Source of the DNA: Peronospora farinosa
Taxonomy: Eukaryota > Oomycota > Peronosporomycetes > Peronosporales > Peronosporaceae
Assembly (NCBI GenBank): GCA_947646735.1
Contig: CANTFK010000270.1
Span: forward strand, 1 to 64,000
DNA: 64,000 nucleotides
Direction of reading: 5' to 3'
In this document: in pieces, positions 12,145 through 25,264 of the stretch
How positions within the stretch are numbered: the stretch's first letter is position 1
How the letters are laid out: each line of letters begins with the position of its first letter
The notes under the pieces: generated by a model
The model's database searches: none
Seen by the model: only the letters and a program-made list of their open reading frames with translations
Told to the model about the DNA's origin: nothing
Translations under genes and position numbers: made by a program

Positions 12145-12792
12145 ACTCCTTCTTTGGATTATCGCCTACACCAGCATTTCTTCTTTCATGCGAAGCGCAC
12201 GCGGTGCACTCGCCTGTGCTGTTTCAGCCAGACCGTTGCACCAACTACTGACTACTTGCTCAACGGCCGGCGACAACAACTACTTTTGATGTCAGCCTTT
12301 GTCATATTCACGTTGCTGTACGACAAGGCTGTTCACAGGTATGAAATACTGTAGACGGCGTTTTCACCGGCCACAATGAGAGGCAGCATGTCTGTACAAT
12401 TGCTATTCTGATTAGCAACGTGACTGGACGCATCCACGGACCGATCGGAGGACATGACAAATGGAGGTCTATATGGCTCGCCCCGTTTAAGCGATCGTTC
12501 TTGTGCGTTTGATTCGAACAAGACTTCACGAGTTATTGCGTGGTGCCTTCGGTGCAAAATAAACCGTCTACTACACCCAGCGATGAGATCTGCTATAGCC
12601 GCCTACATTAGTCACGCCAGTTCATGCTGACAGCAACGCAAGCTGACAAAATGATGACGAAGTGACTTGTAAATGATGGATAGCGGTGTGTGTAGACAGT
12701 TCGTGTGTTGTATTTGTCAAGATGGTGTTTGTGGATCTGTGTGGTTCGTGGTGTTGTTCGTGTGGAGGCTAGGGTTGTGGTATGTATGCAGT

Positions 12793-12872
12793 GGTCAATT
12801 GGCCGAGCGGTCTAAGGCGCCAGTTTAAGGCACTGGTCCGAAAGGGCGTGGGTTCGAATCCCACATTGGCCA
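12793..12872 (+). tRNA. tRNA-Leu: tRNA-Leu(AAG), array copy 18
   Basis: Body as in copy 1. Spacing 728 bp. Last copy with 5' flank TATGCAGT and last pure type A spacer. Confidence 0.97.
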
Positions 12873-13520
12873 ACTCCTTCTTTGGATTATCGCCTACACC
12901 AGCATTTCTTCTTTCATGCGAAGCGCACGCGGTGCACTCGCCTGTGCTGTTTCAGCCAGACCGTTGCACCAACTACTGACTACTTGCTCAACGGCCGGCG
13001 ACAACAACTACTTTTGATGTCAGCCTTTGTCATATTCACGTTGCTGTACGACAAGGCTGTTCACAGGTATGAAATACTGTAGACGGCGTTTTCACCGGCC
13101 ACAATGAGAGGCAGCATGTCTGTACAATTGCTATTCTGATTAGCAACGTGACTGGACGCATCCACGGACCGATCGGAGGACATGACAAATGGAGGTCTAT
13201 ATGGCTCGCCCCGTTTAAGCGATCGTTCTTGTGTGTTTGATTCGAACAAGACTTCACGAGTTATTGCGTGGTGCCTTCGGTACAAAATAAACCGTCTACT
13301 ACACCCAGCGATGAGATCTGCTATAGCCGCCTACATTAGTCACGCCAGTTCATGCTGACAGCAACGCAAGCTGACAAAATGATGACGAAGTGACTTGTAA
13401 ATGATGGATAGCGGTGTGTGTAGACAGTTCGTGTGTTGTATTTGTCGAGATGGTGTTTGTGGATCTGTGTGGTTCGTGGTGTTGTTCGTGTGGAGGCTAG
13501 GGTTGTGGTATGTATACAGT

Positions 13521-13600
13521 GGTCAATTGGCCGAGCGGTCTAAGGCGCCAGTTTAAGGCACTGGTCCGAAAGGGCGTGGGTTCGAATCCCACATTGGCCA
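13521..13600 (+). tRNA. tRNA-Leu: tRNA-Leu(AAG), array copy 19
   Basis: Body as in copy 1. Spacing 728 bp. First copy with 5' flank TATACAGT and first followed by a type B spacer. Confidence 0.97.
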
Positions 13601-14250
13601 ACTCCTTCTTTGGATTATCGCCTACACCAGCATTTCTTCTTTCATGCGAAGCGCACGCGGTGCACTCGCCTGTGCTGTTTCAGCCAGACCGTTGCACCAA
13701 CTACTGACTACTTGCTCAACGGCCGGCGACAACAACTACTTTTGATGTCAACCTTTGTCAAATTCACGTTGCTGTACGACAAGGCTGTTCTCAGCTATGA
13801 AATACTGTGGACTGCGTCTGAAATGGCCACAACGAGAGGCAGCATGTCTGTCCAATTGCTACCCTGACTAGCAACGTGACTGGACGCATCCACAGACCGA
13901 TCGGAGGACATGACAAATGGAGGTCTATATGGCTCGCCCCGTTTCAAAGATCGATCTTGTGCGTTTAAGTCGAACACAAGACTTCACGAGTTATTGCGTA
14001 GTGCCTTCGGTACAAAGTAAACCGTCTACTACACCCAGCGCTGAGATCTGCTATAGCCGCCTACACTAGTCACGCCAGTTCATGCTGACAGCAACGCAAG
14101 CTGACAAAATGATGACGAAGTGACTTGTGGATGATGGATAGCGGTGTGTGTAGACAGTTGGTGTGTTGTATTTGTCGAGATGGTGTTTGTGGATCTGTGT
14201 GGCTCGTGGTGTTGTTCGTGTGGAGGCTAGGGTTGTGGTATGTATACAGT

Positions 14251-14330
14251 GGTCAATTGGCCGAGCGGTCTAAGGCGCCAGTTTAAGGCACTGGTCCGAA
14301 AGGGCGTGGGTTCGAATCCCACATTGGCCA
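14251..14330 (+). tRNA. tRNA-Leu: tRNA-Leu(AAG), array copy 20
   Basis: Body as in copy 1. Spacing 730 bp. Followed by the A/B chimeric spacer. Confidence 0.97.
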
Positions 14331-14980
14331 ACTCCTTCTTTGGATTATCGCCTACACCAGCATTTCTTCTTTCATGCGAAGCGCACGCGGTGCACTCGCC
14401 TGTGCTGTTTCAGCCAGACCGTTGCACCAACTACTGACTACTTGCTCAACGGCCGGCGACAACAACTACTTTTGATGTCAACCTTTGTCAAATTCACGTT
14501 GCTGTACGACAAGGCTGTTCTCAGGTATGAAATACTGTAGACGGCGTTTTCACTGGCCACAATGAGAGGCAGCATGTCTGTACAATTGCTATTCTGATTA
14601 GCAACGTGACTGGACGCATCCACAGACCGATCGGAGGACATGACAAATGGAGGTCTATATGGCTCGCCCCGTTTAAACGATCGATCTTGTGCGTTTAAGT
14701 CGAACACAAGACTTCACGAGTTATTGCGTGGTGCCTTCGGTACAAAATAAACCGTCTACTACACCCAGCGCTGAGATCTGCTATAGCCGCCTACACTAGT
14801 CACGCCAGTTCATGCTGACAGCAACGCAAGCTGACAAAATGATGACGAAGTGACTTGTAGATGATGGATAGCGGTGTGTGTAGACAGTTGGTGTGTTGTA
14901 TTTGTCGAGATGGTGTTTGTGGATCTGTGTGGTTCGTGGTGTTGTTCGTGTGGAGGCTAGGGTTGTGGTATGTATACAGT

Positions 14981-15060
14981 GGTCAATTGGCCGAGCGGTC
15001 TAAGGCGCCAGTTTAAGGCACTGGTCCGAAAGGGCGTGGGTTCGAATCCCACATTGGCCA
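14981..15060 (+). tRNA. tRNA-Leu: tRNA-Leu(AAG), array copy 21
   Basis: Body as in copy 1. Spacing 730 bp. Type B spacer. Confidence 0.97.
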
Positions 15061-15710
15061 ACTCCTTCTTTGGATTATCGCCTACACCAGCATTTCTTCT
15101 TTCATGCGAAGCGCACGCGGTGCACTCGCCTGTGCTGTTTCAGCCAGACCGTTGCACCAACTACTGACTACTTGCTCAACGGCCGGCGACAACAACTACT
15201 TTTGATGCCAACCTTTGTCAAATTCACGTTGCTGTACGACAAGGCTGTTCTCAGCTATGAAATACTGTGGACTGCGTCTGAAATGGCCACAATGAGAGGC
15301 AGCATGTCTGTCCAATTGCTACCCTGACTAGCAACGTGACTGGACGCATCCACAGACCGATCGGAGGACATGACAAATGGAGGTCTATATGGCTCGCCCC
15401 GTTTAAAAGATCGATCTTGTGCGTTTAAGTCGAACACAAGACTTCACGAGTTATTGCGTAGTGCCTTCGGTACAAAGTAAACCGTCTACTACACCCAGCG
15501 CTGAGATCTGCTATAGCCGCCTACACTAGTCACGCCAGTTCATGCTGACAGCAACGCAAGCTGACAAAATGATGACGAAGTGACTTGTGGACGATGGATA
15601 GCGGTGTGTGTAGACAGTTGGTGTGTTGTATTTGTCGAGATGGTGTTTGTGGATCTGTGTGGCTCGTGGTGTTGTTCGTGTGGAGGCTAGGGTTGTGGTA
15701 TGTATACAGT

Positions 15711-15790
15711 GGTCAATTGGCCGAGCGGTCTAAGGCGCCAGTTTAAGGCACTGGTCCGAAAGGGCGTGGGTTCGAATCCCACATTGGCCA
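15711..15790 (+). tRNA. tRNA-Leu: tRNA-Leu(AAG), array copy 22
   Basis: Body as in copy 1. Spacing 730 bp. Last spacer with CTATAGCCGCC until copy 53. Confidence 0.97.
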
Positions 15791-16439
15791 ACTCCTTCTT
15801 TGGATTATCGCCTACACCAGCATTTCTTCTTTCATGCGAAGCGCACGCGGTGCACTCGCCTGTGCTGTTTCAGCCAGACCGTTGCACCAACTACTGACTA
15901 CTTGCTCAACGGCCGGCGACAACAACTACTTTTGATGCCAACCTTTGTCAAATTCACGTTGCTGTACGACAAGGCTGTTCTCAGCTATGAAATACTGTAG
16001 ACTGCGTCTGAAATGGCCACAATGAGAGGCAGCATGTCTGTCCAATTGCTACCCTGACTAGCAACGTGACTGGACGCATCCACAGACCGATCGGAGGACA
16101 TGACAAATGGAGGTCTATATGGCTCGCCCCGTTTAAGCGATCGATCTTGTGCGTTTAAGTCGACACAAGACTTCACGAGTTATTGCGTAGTGCCTTCGGT
16201 ACAAAGTAAACCGTCTACTACACCCAGCGCTGAGATCTGCTATAGCCGCCTACACTAGTCACGCCAGTTCATGCTGACAGCAACGCAAGCTGACAAAATG
16301 ATGACGAAGTGACTTGTGGACGATGGATAGCGGTGTGTGTAGACAGTTGGTGTGTTGTATTTGTCGAGATGGTGTTTGTGGATCTGTGTGGCTCGTGGTG
16401 TTGTTCGTGTGGAGGCTAGGGTTGTGGTATGTATACAGT

Positions 16440-16519
16440 GGTCAATTGGCCGAGCGGTCTAAGGCGCCAGTTTAAGGCACTGGTCCGAAAGGGCGTGGGT
16501 TCGAATCCCACATTGGCCA
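16440..16519 (+). tRNA. tRNA-Leu: tRNA-Leu(AAG), array copy 23
   Basis: Body as in copy 1. Spacing 729 bp. Spacer has the intermediate CTATAGCCACC. Confidence 0.97.
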
Positions 16520-17169
16520 ACTCCTTCTTTGGATTATCGCCTACACCAGCATTTCTTCTTTCATGCGAAGCGCACGCGGTGCACTCGCCTGTGCTGTTTC
16601 AGCCAGACCGTTGCACCAACTACTGACTACTTGCTCAACGGCCGGCGACAACAACTACTTTTGATGTCAACCTTTGTCAAATTCACGTTGCTGTACGACA
16701 AGGCTGTTCTCAGCTATGAAATACTGTGGACTGCGTCTGAAATGGCCACAATGAGAGGCAGCATGTCTGTCCAATTGCTACCCTGACTAGCAACGTGACT
16801 GGACGCATCCACAGACCGATCGGAGGACATGACAAATGGAGGTCTATATGGCTCGCCCCGTTTAAGAGATCGATCTTGTGCGTTTAAGTCGAACACAAGA
16901 CTTCACGAGTTATTGCGTAGTGCCTTCGGTACAAAATAAACCGTCTACTACACCCAGCGCTGAGATCTGCTATAGCCACCTACACTAGTCACGCCAGTTC
17001 ATGCTGACAGCAACGCAAGCTGACAAAATGATGACGAAGTGACTTGTGGACGATGGATAGCGGTGTGTGTAGACAGTTGGTGTGTTGTATTTGTCGAGAT
17101 GGTGTTTGTGGATCTGTGTGGTTCGTGGTGTTGTTCGTGTGGAGGCTAGGGTTGTGGTATGTATACAGT

Positions 17170-17249
17170 GGTCAATTGGCCGAGCGGTCTAAGGCGCCAG
17201 TTTAAGGCACTGGTCCGAAAGGGCGTGGGTTCGAATCCCACATTGGCCA
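17170..17249 (+). tRNA. tRNA-Leu: tRNA-Leu(AAG), array copy 24
   Basis: Body as in copy 1. Spacing 730 bp. First spacer with CTATATCCACC. Confidence 0.97.
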
Positions 17250-17898
17250 ACTCCTTCTTTGGATTATCGCCTACACCAGCATTTCTTCTTTCATGCGAAG
17301 CGCACGCGGTGCACTCGCCTGTGCTGTTTCAGCCAGACCGTTGCACCAACTACTGACTACTTGCTCAACGGCCGGCGACAACAACTACTTTTGATGTCAA
17401 CCTTTGTCAAATTCACGTTGCTGTACGACAAGGCTGTTCTCAGCTATGAAATACTGTAGACTGCGTCTGAAATGGCCACAATGAGAGGCAGCATGTCTGT
17501 CCAATTGCTACCCTGACTAGCAACGTGACTGGACGCATCCACAGACCGATCGGAGGACATGACAAATGGAGGTCTATATGGCTCGCCCCGTTTAAGCGAT
17601 CGATCTTGTGCGTTTAAGTCGACACAAGACTTCACGAGTTATTGCGTAGTGCCTTCGGTACAAAATAAACCGTCTACTACACCCAGCGCTGAGATCTGCT
17701 ATATCCACCTACACTAGTCACGCCAGTTCATGCTGACAGCAACGCAAGCTGACAAAATGATGACGAAGTGACTTGTGGACGATGGATAGCGGTGTGTGTA
17801 GACAGTTGGTGTGTTGTATTTGTCGAGATGGTGTTTGTGGATCTGTGTGGTTCGTGGTGTTGTTCGTGTGGAGGCTAGGGTTGTGGTATGTATACAGT

Positions 17899-17978
17899 GG
17901 TCAATTGGCCGAGCGGTCTAAGGCGCCAGTTTAAGGCACTGGTCCGAAAGGGCGTGGGTTCGAATCCCACATTGGCCA
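17899..17978 (+). tRNA. tRNA-Leu: tRNA-Leu(AAG), array copy 25
   Basis: Body as in copy 1. Spacing 729 bp. Its spacer ends GTCGAACAAGAC without the extra CA, giving a 728-bp step. Confidence 0.97.
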
Positions 17979-18626
17979 ACTCCTTCTTTGGATTATCGCC
18001 TACACCAGCATTTCTTCTTTCATGCGAAGCGCACGCGGTGCACTCGCCTGTGCTGTTTCAGCCAGACCGTTGCACCAACTACTGACTACTTGCTCAACGG
18101 CCGGCGACAACAACTACTTTTGATGTCAACCTTTGTCAAATTCACGTTGCTGTACGACAAGGCTGTTCTCAGCTATGAAATACTGTAGACTGCGTCTGAA
18201 ATGGCCACAATGAGAGGCAGCATGTCTGTCCAATTGCTACCCTGACTAGCAACGTGACTGGACGCATCCACAGACCGATCGGAGGACATGACAAATGGAG
18301 GTCTATATGGCTCGCCCCGTTTAAGCGATCGATCTTGTGCGTTTAAGTCGAACAAGACTTCACGAGTTATTGCGTAGTGCCTTCGGTACAAAATAAACCG
18401 TCTACTACACCCAGCGCTGAGATCTGCTATATCCACCTACACTAGTCACGCCAGTTCATGCTGACAGCAACGCAAGCTGACAAAATGATGACGAAGTGAC
18501 TTGTGGACGATGGATAGCGGTGTGTGTAGACAGTTGGTGTGTTGTATTTGTCGAGATGGTGTTTGTGGATCTGTGTGGTTCGTGGTGTTGTTCGTGTGGA
18601 GGCTAGGGTTGTGGTATGTATACAGT

Positions 18627-18706
18627 GGTCAATTGGCCGAGCGGTCTAAGGCGCCAGTTTAAGGCACTGGTCCGAAAGGGCGTGGGTTCGAATCCCACAT
18701 TGGCCA
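18627..18706 (+). tRNA. tRNA-Leu: tRNA-Leu(AAG), array copy 26
   Basis: Body as in copy 1. Spacing 728 bp. Type B spacer. Confidence 0.97.
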
Positions 18707-19356
18707 ACTCCTTCTTTGGATTATCGCCTACACCAGCATTTCTTCTTTCATGCGAAGCGCACGCGGTGCACTCGCCTGTGCTGTTTCAGCCAGACCGTTG
18801 CACCAACTACTGACTACTTGCTCAACGGCCGGCGACAACAACTACTTTTGATGCCAACCTTTGTCAAATTCACGTTGCTGTACGACAAGGCTGTTCTCAG
18901 CTATGAAATACTGTAGACTGCGTCTGAAATGGCCACAATGAGAGGCAGCATGTCTGTCCAATTGCTACCCTGACTAGCAACGTGACTGGACGCATCCACA
19001 GACCGATCGGAGGACATGACAAATGGAGGTCTATATGGCTCGCCCCGTTTAAACGATCGATCTTGTGCGTTTAAGTCGAACACAAGACTTCACGAGTTAT
19101 TGCGTAGTGCCTTCGGTACAAAGTAAACCGTCTACTACACCCAGCGCTGAGATCTGCTATATCCACCTACACTAGTCACGCCAGTTCATGCTGACAGCAA
19201 CGCAAGCTGACAAAATGATGACGAAGTGACTTGTGGACGATGGATAGCGGTGTGTGTAGACAGTTGGTGTGTTGTATTTGTCGAGATGGTGTTTGTGGAT
19301 CTGTGTGGCTCGTGGTGTTGTTCGTGTGGAGGCTAGGGTTGTGGTATGTATACAGT

Positions 19357-19436
19357 GGTCAATTGGCCGAGCGGTCTAAGGCGCCAGTTTAAGGCACTGG
19401 TCCGAAAGGGCGTGGGTTCGAATCCCACATTGGCCA
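19357..19436 (+). tRNA. tRNA-Leu: tRNA-Leu(AAG), array copy 27
   Basis: Body as in copy 1. Spacing 730 bp. First spacer with the shortened GTTTAAAGATCGATC junction. Confidence 0.97.
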
Positions 19437-20085
19437 ACTCCTTCTTTGGATTATCGCCTACACCAGCATTTCTTCTTTCATGCGAAGCGCACGCGGTGCA
19501 CTCGCCTGTGCTGTTTCAGCCAGACCGTTGCACCAACTACTGACTACTTGCTCAACGGCCGGCGACAACAACTACTTTTGATGCCAACCTTTGTCAAATT
19601 CACGTTGCTGTACGACAAGGCTGTTCTCAGCTATGAAATACTGTGGACTGCGTCTGAAATGGCCACAATGAGAGGCAGCATGTCTGTCCAATTGCTACCC
19701 TGACTAGCAACGTGACTGGACGCATCCACAGACCGATCGGAGGACATGACAAATGGAGGTCTATATGGCTCGCCCCGTTTAAAGATCGATCTTGTGCGTT
19801 TAAGTCGAACACAAGACTTCACGAGTTATTGCGTAGTGCCTTCGGTACAAAGTAAACCGTCTACTACACCCAGCGCTGAGATCTGCTATATCCACCTACA
19901 CTAGTCACGCCAGTTCATGCTGACAGCAACGCAAGCTGACAAAATGATGACGAAGTGACTTGTGGACGATGGATAGCGGTGTGTGTAGACAGTTGGTGTG
20001 TTGTATTTGTCGAGATGGTGTTTGTGGATCTGTGTGGCTCGTGGTGTTGTTCGTGTGGAGGCTAGGGTTGTGGTATGTATACAGT

Positions 20086-20165
20086 GGTCAATTGGCCGAG
20101 CGGTCTAAGGCGCCAGTTTAAGGCACTGGTCCGAAAGGGCGTGGGTTCGAATCCCACATTGGCCA
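20086..20165 (+). tRNA. tRNA-Leu: tRNA-Leu(AAG), array copy 28
   Basis: Body as in copy 1. Spacing 729 bp. Spacer nearly identical to that of copy 27. Confidence 0.97.
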
Positions 20166-20814
20166 ACTCCTTCTTTGGATTATCGCCTACACCAGCATTT
20201 CTTCTTTCATGCGAAGCGCACGCGGTGCACTCGCCTGTGCTGTTTCAGCCAGACCGTTGCACCAACTACTGACTACTTGCTCAACGGCCGGCGACAACAA
20301 CTACTTTTGATGCCAACCTTTGTCAAATTCACGTTGCTGTACGACAAGGCTGTTCTCAGCTATGAAATACTGTGGACTGCGTCTGAAATGGCCACAATGA
20401 GAGGCAGCATGTCTGTCCAATTGCTACCCTGACTAGCAACGTGACTGGACGCATCCACAGACCGATCGGAGGACATGACAAATGGAGGTCTATATGGCTC
20501 GCCCCGTTTAAAGATCGATCTTGTGCGTTTAAGTCGAACACAAGACTTCACGAGTTATTGCGTAGTGCCTTCGGTACAAAGTAAACCGTCTACTACACCC
20601 AGCGCTGAGATCTGCTATATCCACCTACACTAGTCACGCCAGTTCATGCTGACAGCAACGCAAGCTGACAAAATGATGACGAAGTGACTTGTGGACGATG
20701 GATAGCGGTGTGTGTAGACAGTTGGTGTGTTGTATTTGTCGAGATGGTGTTTGTGGATCTGTGTGGCTCGTGGTGTTGTTCGTGTGGAGGCTAGGGTTGT
20801 GGTATGTATACAGT

Positions 20815-20894
20815 GGTCAATTGGCCGAGCGGTCTAAGGCGCCAGTTTAAGGCACTGGTCCGAAAGGGCGTGGGTTCGAATCCCACATTGGCCA
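20815..20894 (+). tRNA. tRNA-Leu: tRNA-Leu(AAG), array copy 29
   Basis: Body as in copy 1. Spacing 729 bp. Type B spacer with GTCGACACAAG. Confidence 0.97.
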
Positions 20895-21542
20895 ACTCCT
20901 TCTTTGGATTATCGCCTACACCAGCATTTCTTCTTTCATGCGAAGCGCACGCGGTGCACTCGCCTGTGCTGTTTCAGCCAGACCGTTGCACCAACTACTG
21001 ACTACTTGCTCAACGGCCGGCGACAACAACTACTTTTGATGCCAACCTTTGTCAAATTCACGTTGCTGTACGACAAGGCTGTTCTCAGCTATGAAATACT
21101 GTGGACTGCGTCTGAAATGGCCACAATGAGAGGCAGCATGTCTGTCCAATTGCTACCCTGACTAGCAACGTGACTGGACGCATCCACAGACCGATCGGAG
21201 GACATGACAAATGGAGGTCTATATGGCTCGCCCCGTTTAAAGATCGATCTTGTGCGTTTAAGTCGACACAAGACTTCACGAGTTATTGCGTAGTGCCTTC
21301 GGTACAAAGTAAACCGTCTACTACACCCAGCGCTGAGATCTGCTATATCCACCTACACTAGTCACGCCAGTTCATGCTGACAGCAACGCAAGCTGACAAA
21401 ATGATGACGAAGTGACTTGTGGACGATGGATAGCGGTGTGTGTAGACAGTTGGTGTGTTGTATTTGTCGAGATGGTGTTTGTGGATCTGTGTGGCTCGTG
21501 GTGTTGTTCGTGTGGAGGCTAGGGTTGTGGTATGTATACAGT

Positions 21543-21622
21543 GGTCAATTGGCCGAGCGGTCTAAGGCGCCAGTTTAAGGCACTGGTCCGAAAGGGCGTG
21601 GGTTCGAATCCCACATTGGCCA
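21543..21622 (+). tRNA. tRNA-Leu: tRNA-Leu(AAG), array copy 30
   Basis: Body as in copy 1. Spacing 728 bp. Type B spacer. Confidence 0.97.
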
Positions 21623-22271
21623 ACTCCTTCTTTGGATTATCGCCTACACCAGCATTTCTTCTTTCATGCGAAGCGCACGCGGTGCACTCGCCTGTGCTGT
21701 TTCAGCCAGACCGTTGCACCAACTACTGACTACTTGCTCAACGGCCGGCGACAACAACTACTTTTGATGCCAACCTTTGTCAAATTCACGTTGCTGTACG
21801 ACAAGGCTGTTCTCAGCTATGAAATACTGTGGACTGCGTCTGAAATGGCCACAATGAGAGGCAGCATGTCTGTCCAATTGCTACCCTGACTAGCAACGTG
21901 ACTGGACGCATCCACAGACCGATCGGAGGACATGACAAATGGAGGTCTATATGGCTCGCCCCGTTTAAAGATCGATCTTGTGCGTTTAAGTCGAACACAA
22001 GACTTCACGAGTTATTGCGTAGTGCCTTCGGTACAAAGTAAACCGTCTACTACACCCAGCGCTGAGATCTGCTATATCCACCTACACTAGTCACGCCAGT
22101 TCATGCTGACAGCAACGCAAGCTGACAAAATGATGACGAAGTGACTTGTGGACGATGGATAGCGGTGTGTGTAGACAGTTGGTGTGTTGTATTTGTCGAG
22201 ATGGTGTTTGTGGATCTGTGTGGCTCGTGGTGTTGTTCGTGTGGAGGCTAGGGTTGTGGTATGTATACAGT

Positions 22272-22351
22272 GGTCAATTGGCCGAGCGGTCTAAGGCGCC
22301 AGTTTAAGGCACTGGTCCGAAAGGGCGTGGGTTCGAATCCCACATTGGCCA
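22272..22351 (+). tRNA. tRNA-Leu: tRNA-Leu(AAG), array copy 31
   Basis: Body as in copy 1. Spacing 729 bp. Type B spacer with ACTGTAGACTGCG. Confidence 0.97.
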
Positions 22352-23000
22352 ACTCCTTCTTTGGATTATCGCCTACACCAGCATTTCTTCTTTCATGCGA
22401 AGCGCACGCGGTGCACTCGCCTGTGCTGTTTCAGCCAGACCGTTGCACCAACTACTGACTACTTGCTCAACGGCCGGCGACAACAACTACTTTTGATGCC
22501 AACCTTTGTCAAATTCACGTTGCTGTACGACAAGGCTGTTCTCAGCTATGAAATACTGTAGACTGCGTCTGAAATGGCCACAATGAGAGGCAGCATGTCT
22601 GTCCAATTGCTACCCTGACTAGCAACGTGACTGGACGCATCCACAGACCGATCGGAGGACATGACAAATGGAGGTCTATATGGCTCGCCCCGTTTAAAGA
22701 TCGATCTTGTGCGTTTAAGTCGAACACAAGACTTCACGAGTTATTGCGTAGTGCCTTCGGTACAAAGTAAACCGTCTACTACACCCAGCGCTGAGATCTG
22801 CTATATCCACCTACACTAGTCACGCCAGTTCATGCTGACAGCAACGCAAGCTGACAAAATGATGACGAAGTGACTTGTGGACGATGGATAGCGGTGTGTG
22901 TAGACAGTTGGTGTGTTGTATTTGTCGAGATGGTGTTTGTGGATCTGTGTGGCTCGTGGTGTTGTTCGTGTGGAGGCTAGGGTTGTGGTATGTATACAGT

Positions 23001-23080
23001 GGTCAATTGGCCGAGCGGTCTAAGGCGCCAGTTTAAGGCACTGGTCCGAAAGGGCGTGGGTTCGAATCCCACATTGGCCA
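23001..23080 (+). tRNA. tRNA-Leu: tRNA-Leu(AAG), array copy 32
   Basis: Body as in copy 1. Spacing 729 bp. Type B spacer with GGACTGTGTCTG. Confidence 0.97.
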
Positions 23081-23728
23081 ACTCCTTCTTTGGATTATCG
23101 CCTACACCAGCATTTCTTCTTTCATGCGAAGCGCACGCGGTGCACTCGCCTGTGCTGTTTCAGCCAGACCGTTGCACCAACTACTGACTACTTGCTCAAC
23201 GGCCGGCGACAACAACTACTTTTGATGCCAACCTTTGTCAAATTCACGTTGCTGTACGACAAGGCTGTTCTCAGCTATGAAATACTGTGGACTGTGTCTG
23301 AAATGGCCACAATGAGAGGCAGCATGTCTGTCCAATTGCTACCCTGACTAGCAACGTGACTGGACGCATCCACAGACCGATCGGAGGACATGACAAATGG
23401 AGGTCTATATGGCTCGCCCCGTTTAAAGATCGATCTTGTGCGTTTAAGTCGACACAAGACTTCACGAGTTATTGCGTAGTGCCTTCGGTACAAAATAAAC
23501 CGTCTACTACACCCAGCGCTGAGATCTGCTATATCCACCTACACTAGTCACGCCAGTTCATGCTGACAGCAACGCAAGCTGACAAAATGATGACGAAGTG
23601 ACTTGTGGACGATGGATAGCGGTGTGTGTAGACAGTTGGTGTGTTGTATTTGTCGAGATGGTGTTTGTGGATCTGTGTGGCTCGTGGTGTTGTTCGTGTG
23701 GAGGCTAGGGTTGTGGTATGTATACAGT

Positions 23729-23808
23729 GGTCAATTGGCCGAGCGGTCTAAGGCGCCAGTTTAAGGCACTGGTCCGAAAGGGCGTGGGTTCGAATCCCAC
23801 ATTGGCCA
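23729..23808 (+). tRNA. tRNA-Leu: tRNA-Leu(AAG), array copy 33
   Basis: Body as in copy 1. Spacing 728 bp. Spacer matches that of copy 32. Last copy before the T5 variant. Confidence 0.97.
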
Positions 23809-24456
23809 ACTCCTTCTTTGGATTATCGCCTACACCAGCATTTCTTCTTTCATGCGAAGCGCACGCGGTGCACTCGCCTGTGCTGTTTCAGCCAGACCGT
23901 TGCACCAACTACTGACTACTTGCTCAACGGCCGGCGACAACAACTACTTTTGATGCCAACCTTTGTCAAATTCACGTTGCTGTACGACAAGGCTGTTCTC
24001 AGCTATGAAATACTGTGGACTGTGTCTGAAATGGCCACAATGAGAGGCAGCATGTCTGTCCAATTGCTACCCTGACTAGCAACGTGACTGGACGCATCCA
24101 CAGACCGATCGGAGGACATGACAAATGGAGGTCTATATGGCTCGCCCCGTTTAAAGATCGATCTTGTGCGTTTAAGTCGACACAAGACTTCACGAGTTAT
24201 TGCGTAGTGCCTTCGGTACAAAATAAACCGTCTACTACACCCAGCGCTGAGATCTGCTATATCCACCTACACTAGTCACGCCAGTTCATGCTGACAGCAA
24301 CGCAAGCTGACAAAATGATGACGAAGTGACTTGTGGACGATGGATAGCGGTGTGTGTAGACAGTTGGTGTGTTGTATTTGTCGAGATGGTGTTTGTGGAT
24401 CTGTGTGGCTCGTGGTGTTGTTCGTGTGGAGGCTAGGGTTGTGGTATGTATACAGT

Positions 24457-24536
24457 GGTCAATTGGCCGAGCGGTCTAAGGCGCCAGTTTAAGGCACTGG
24501 TCCGAAAGGGCGTGGGTTCGAATCCCACATTGGCCA
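24457..24536 (+). tRNA. tRNA-Leu: tRNA-Leu(AAG), array copy 34
   Basis: Body as in copy 1. Spacing 728 bp. First copy whose distal T run is TTTTT in place of TTTT. Confidence 0.97.
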
Positions 24537-25184
24537 ACTCCTTCTTTGGATTATCGCCTACACCAGCATTTCTTCTTTCATGCGAAGCGCACGCGGTGCA
24601 CTCGCCTGTGCTGTTTCAGCCAGACCGTTGCACCAACTACTGACTACTTGCTCAACGGCCGGCGACAACAACTATTTTTGATGCCAACCTTTGTCAAATT
24701 CACGTTGCTGTACGACAAGGCTGTTCTCAGCTATGAAATACTGTGGACTGCGTCTGAAATGGCCACAATGAGAGGCAGCATGTCTGTCCAATTGCTACCC
24801 TGACTAGCAACGTGACTGGACGCATCCACAGACCGATCGGAGGACATGACAAATGGAGGTCTATATGGCTCGCCCCGTTTAAAGATCGATCTTGTGCGTT
24901 TAAGTCGACACAAGACTTCACGAGTTATTGCGTAGTGCCTTCGGTACAAAATAAACCGTCTACTACACCCAGCGCTGAGATCTGCTATATCCACCTACAC
25001 TAGTCACGCCAGTTCATGCTGACAGCAACGCAAGCTGACAAAATGATGACGAAGTGACTTGTGGACGATGGATAGCGGTGTGTGTAGACAGTTGGTGTGT
25101 TGTATTTGTCGAGATGGTGTTTGTGGATCTGTGTGGCTCGTGGTGTTGTTCGTGTGGAGGCTAGGGTTGTGGTATGTATACAGT

Positions 25185-25264
25185 GGTCAATTGGCCGAGC
25201 GGTCTAAGGCGCCAGTTTAAGGCACTGGTCCGAAAGGGCGTGGGTTCGAATCCCACATTGGCCA
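25185..25264 (+). tRNA. tRNA-Leu: tRNA-Leu(AAG), array copy 35
   Basis: Body as in copy 1. Spacing 728 bp. T5 spacer with CACAACGAGAG. Confidence 0.97.
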
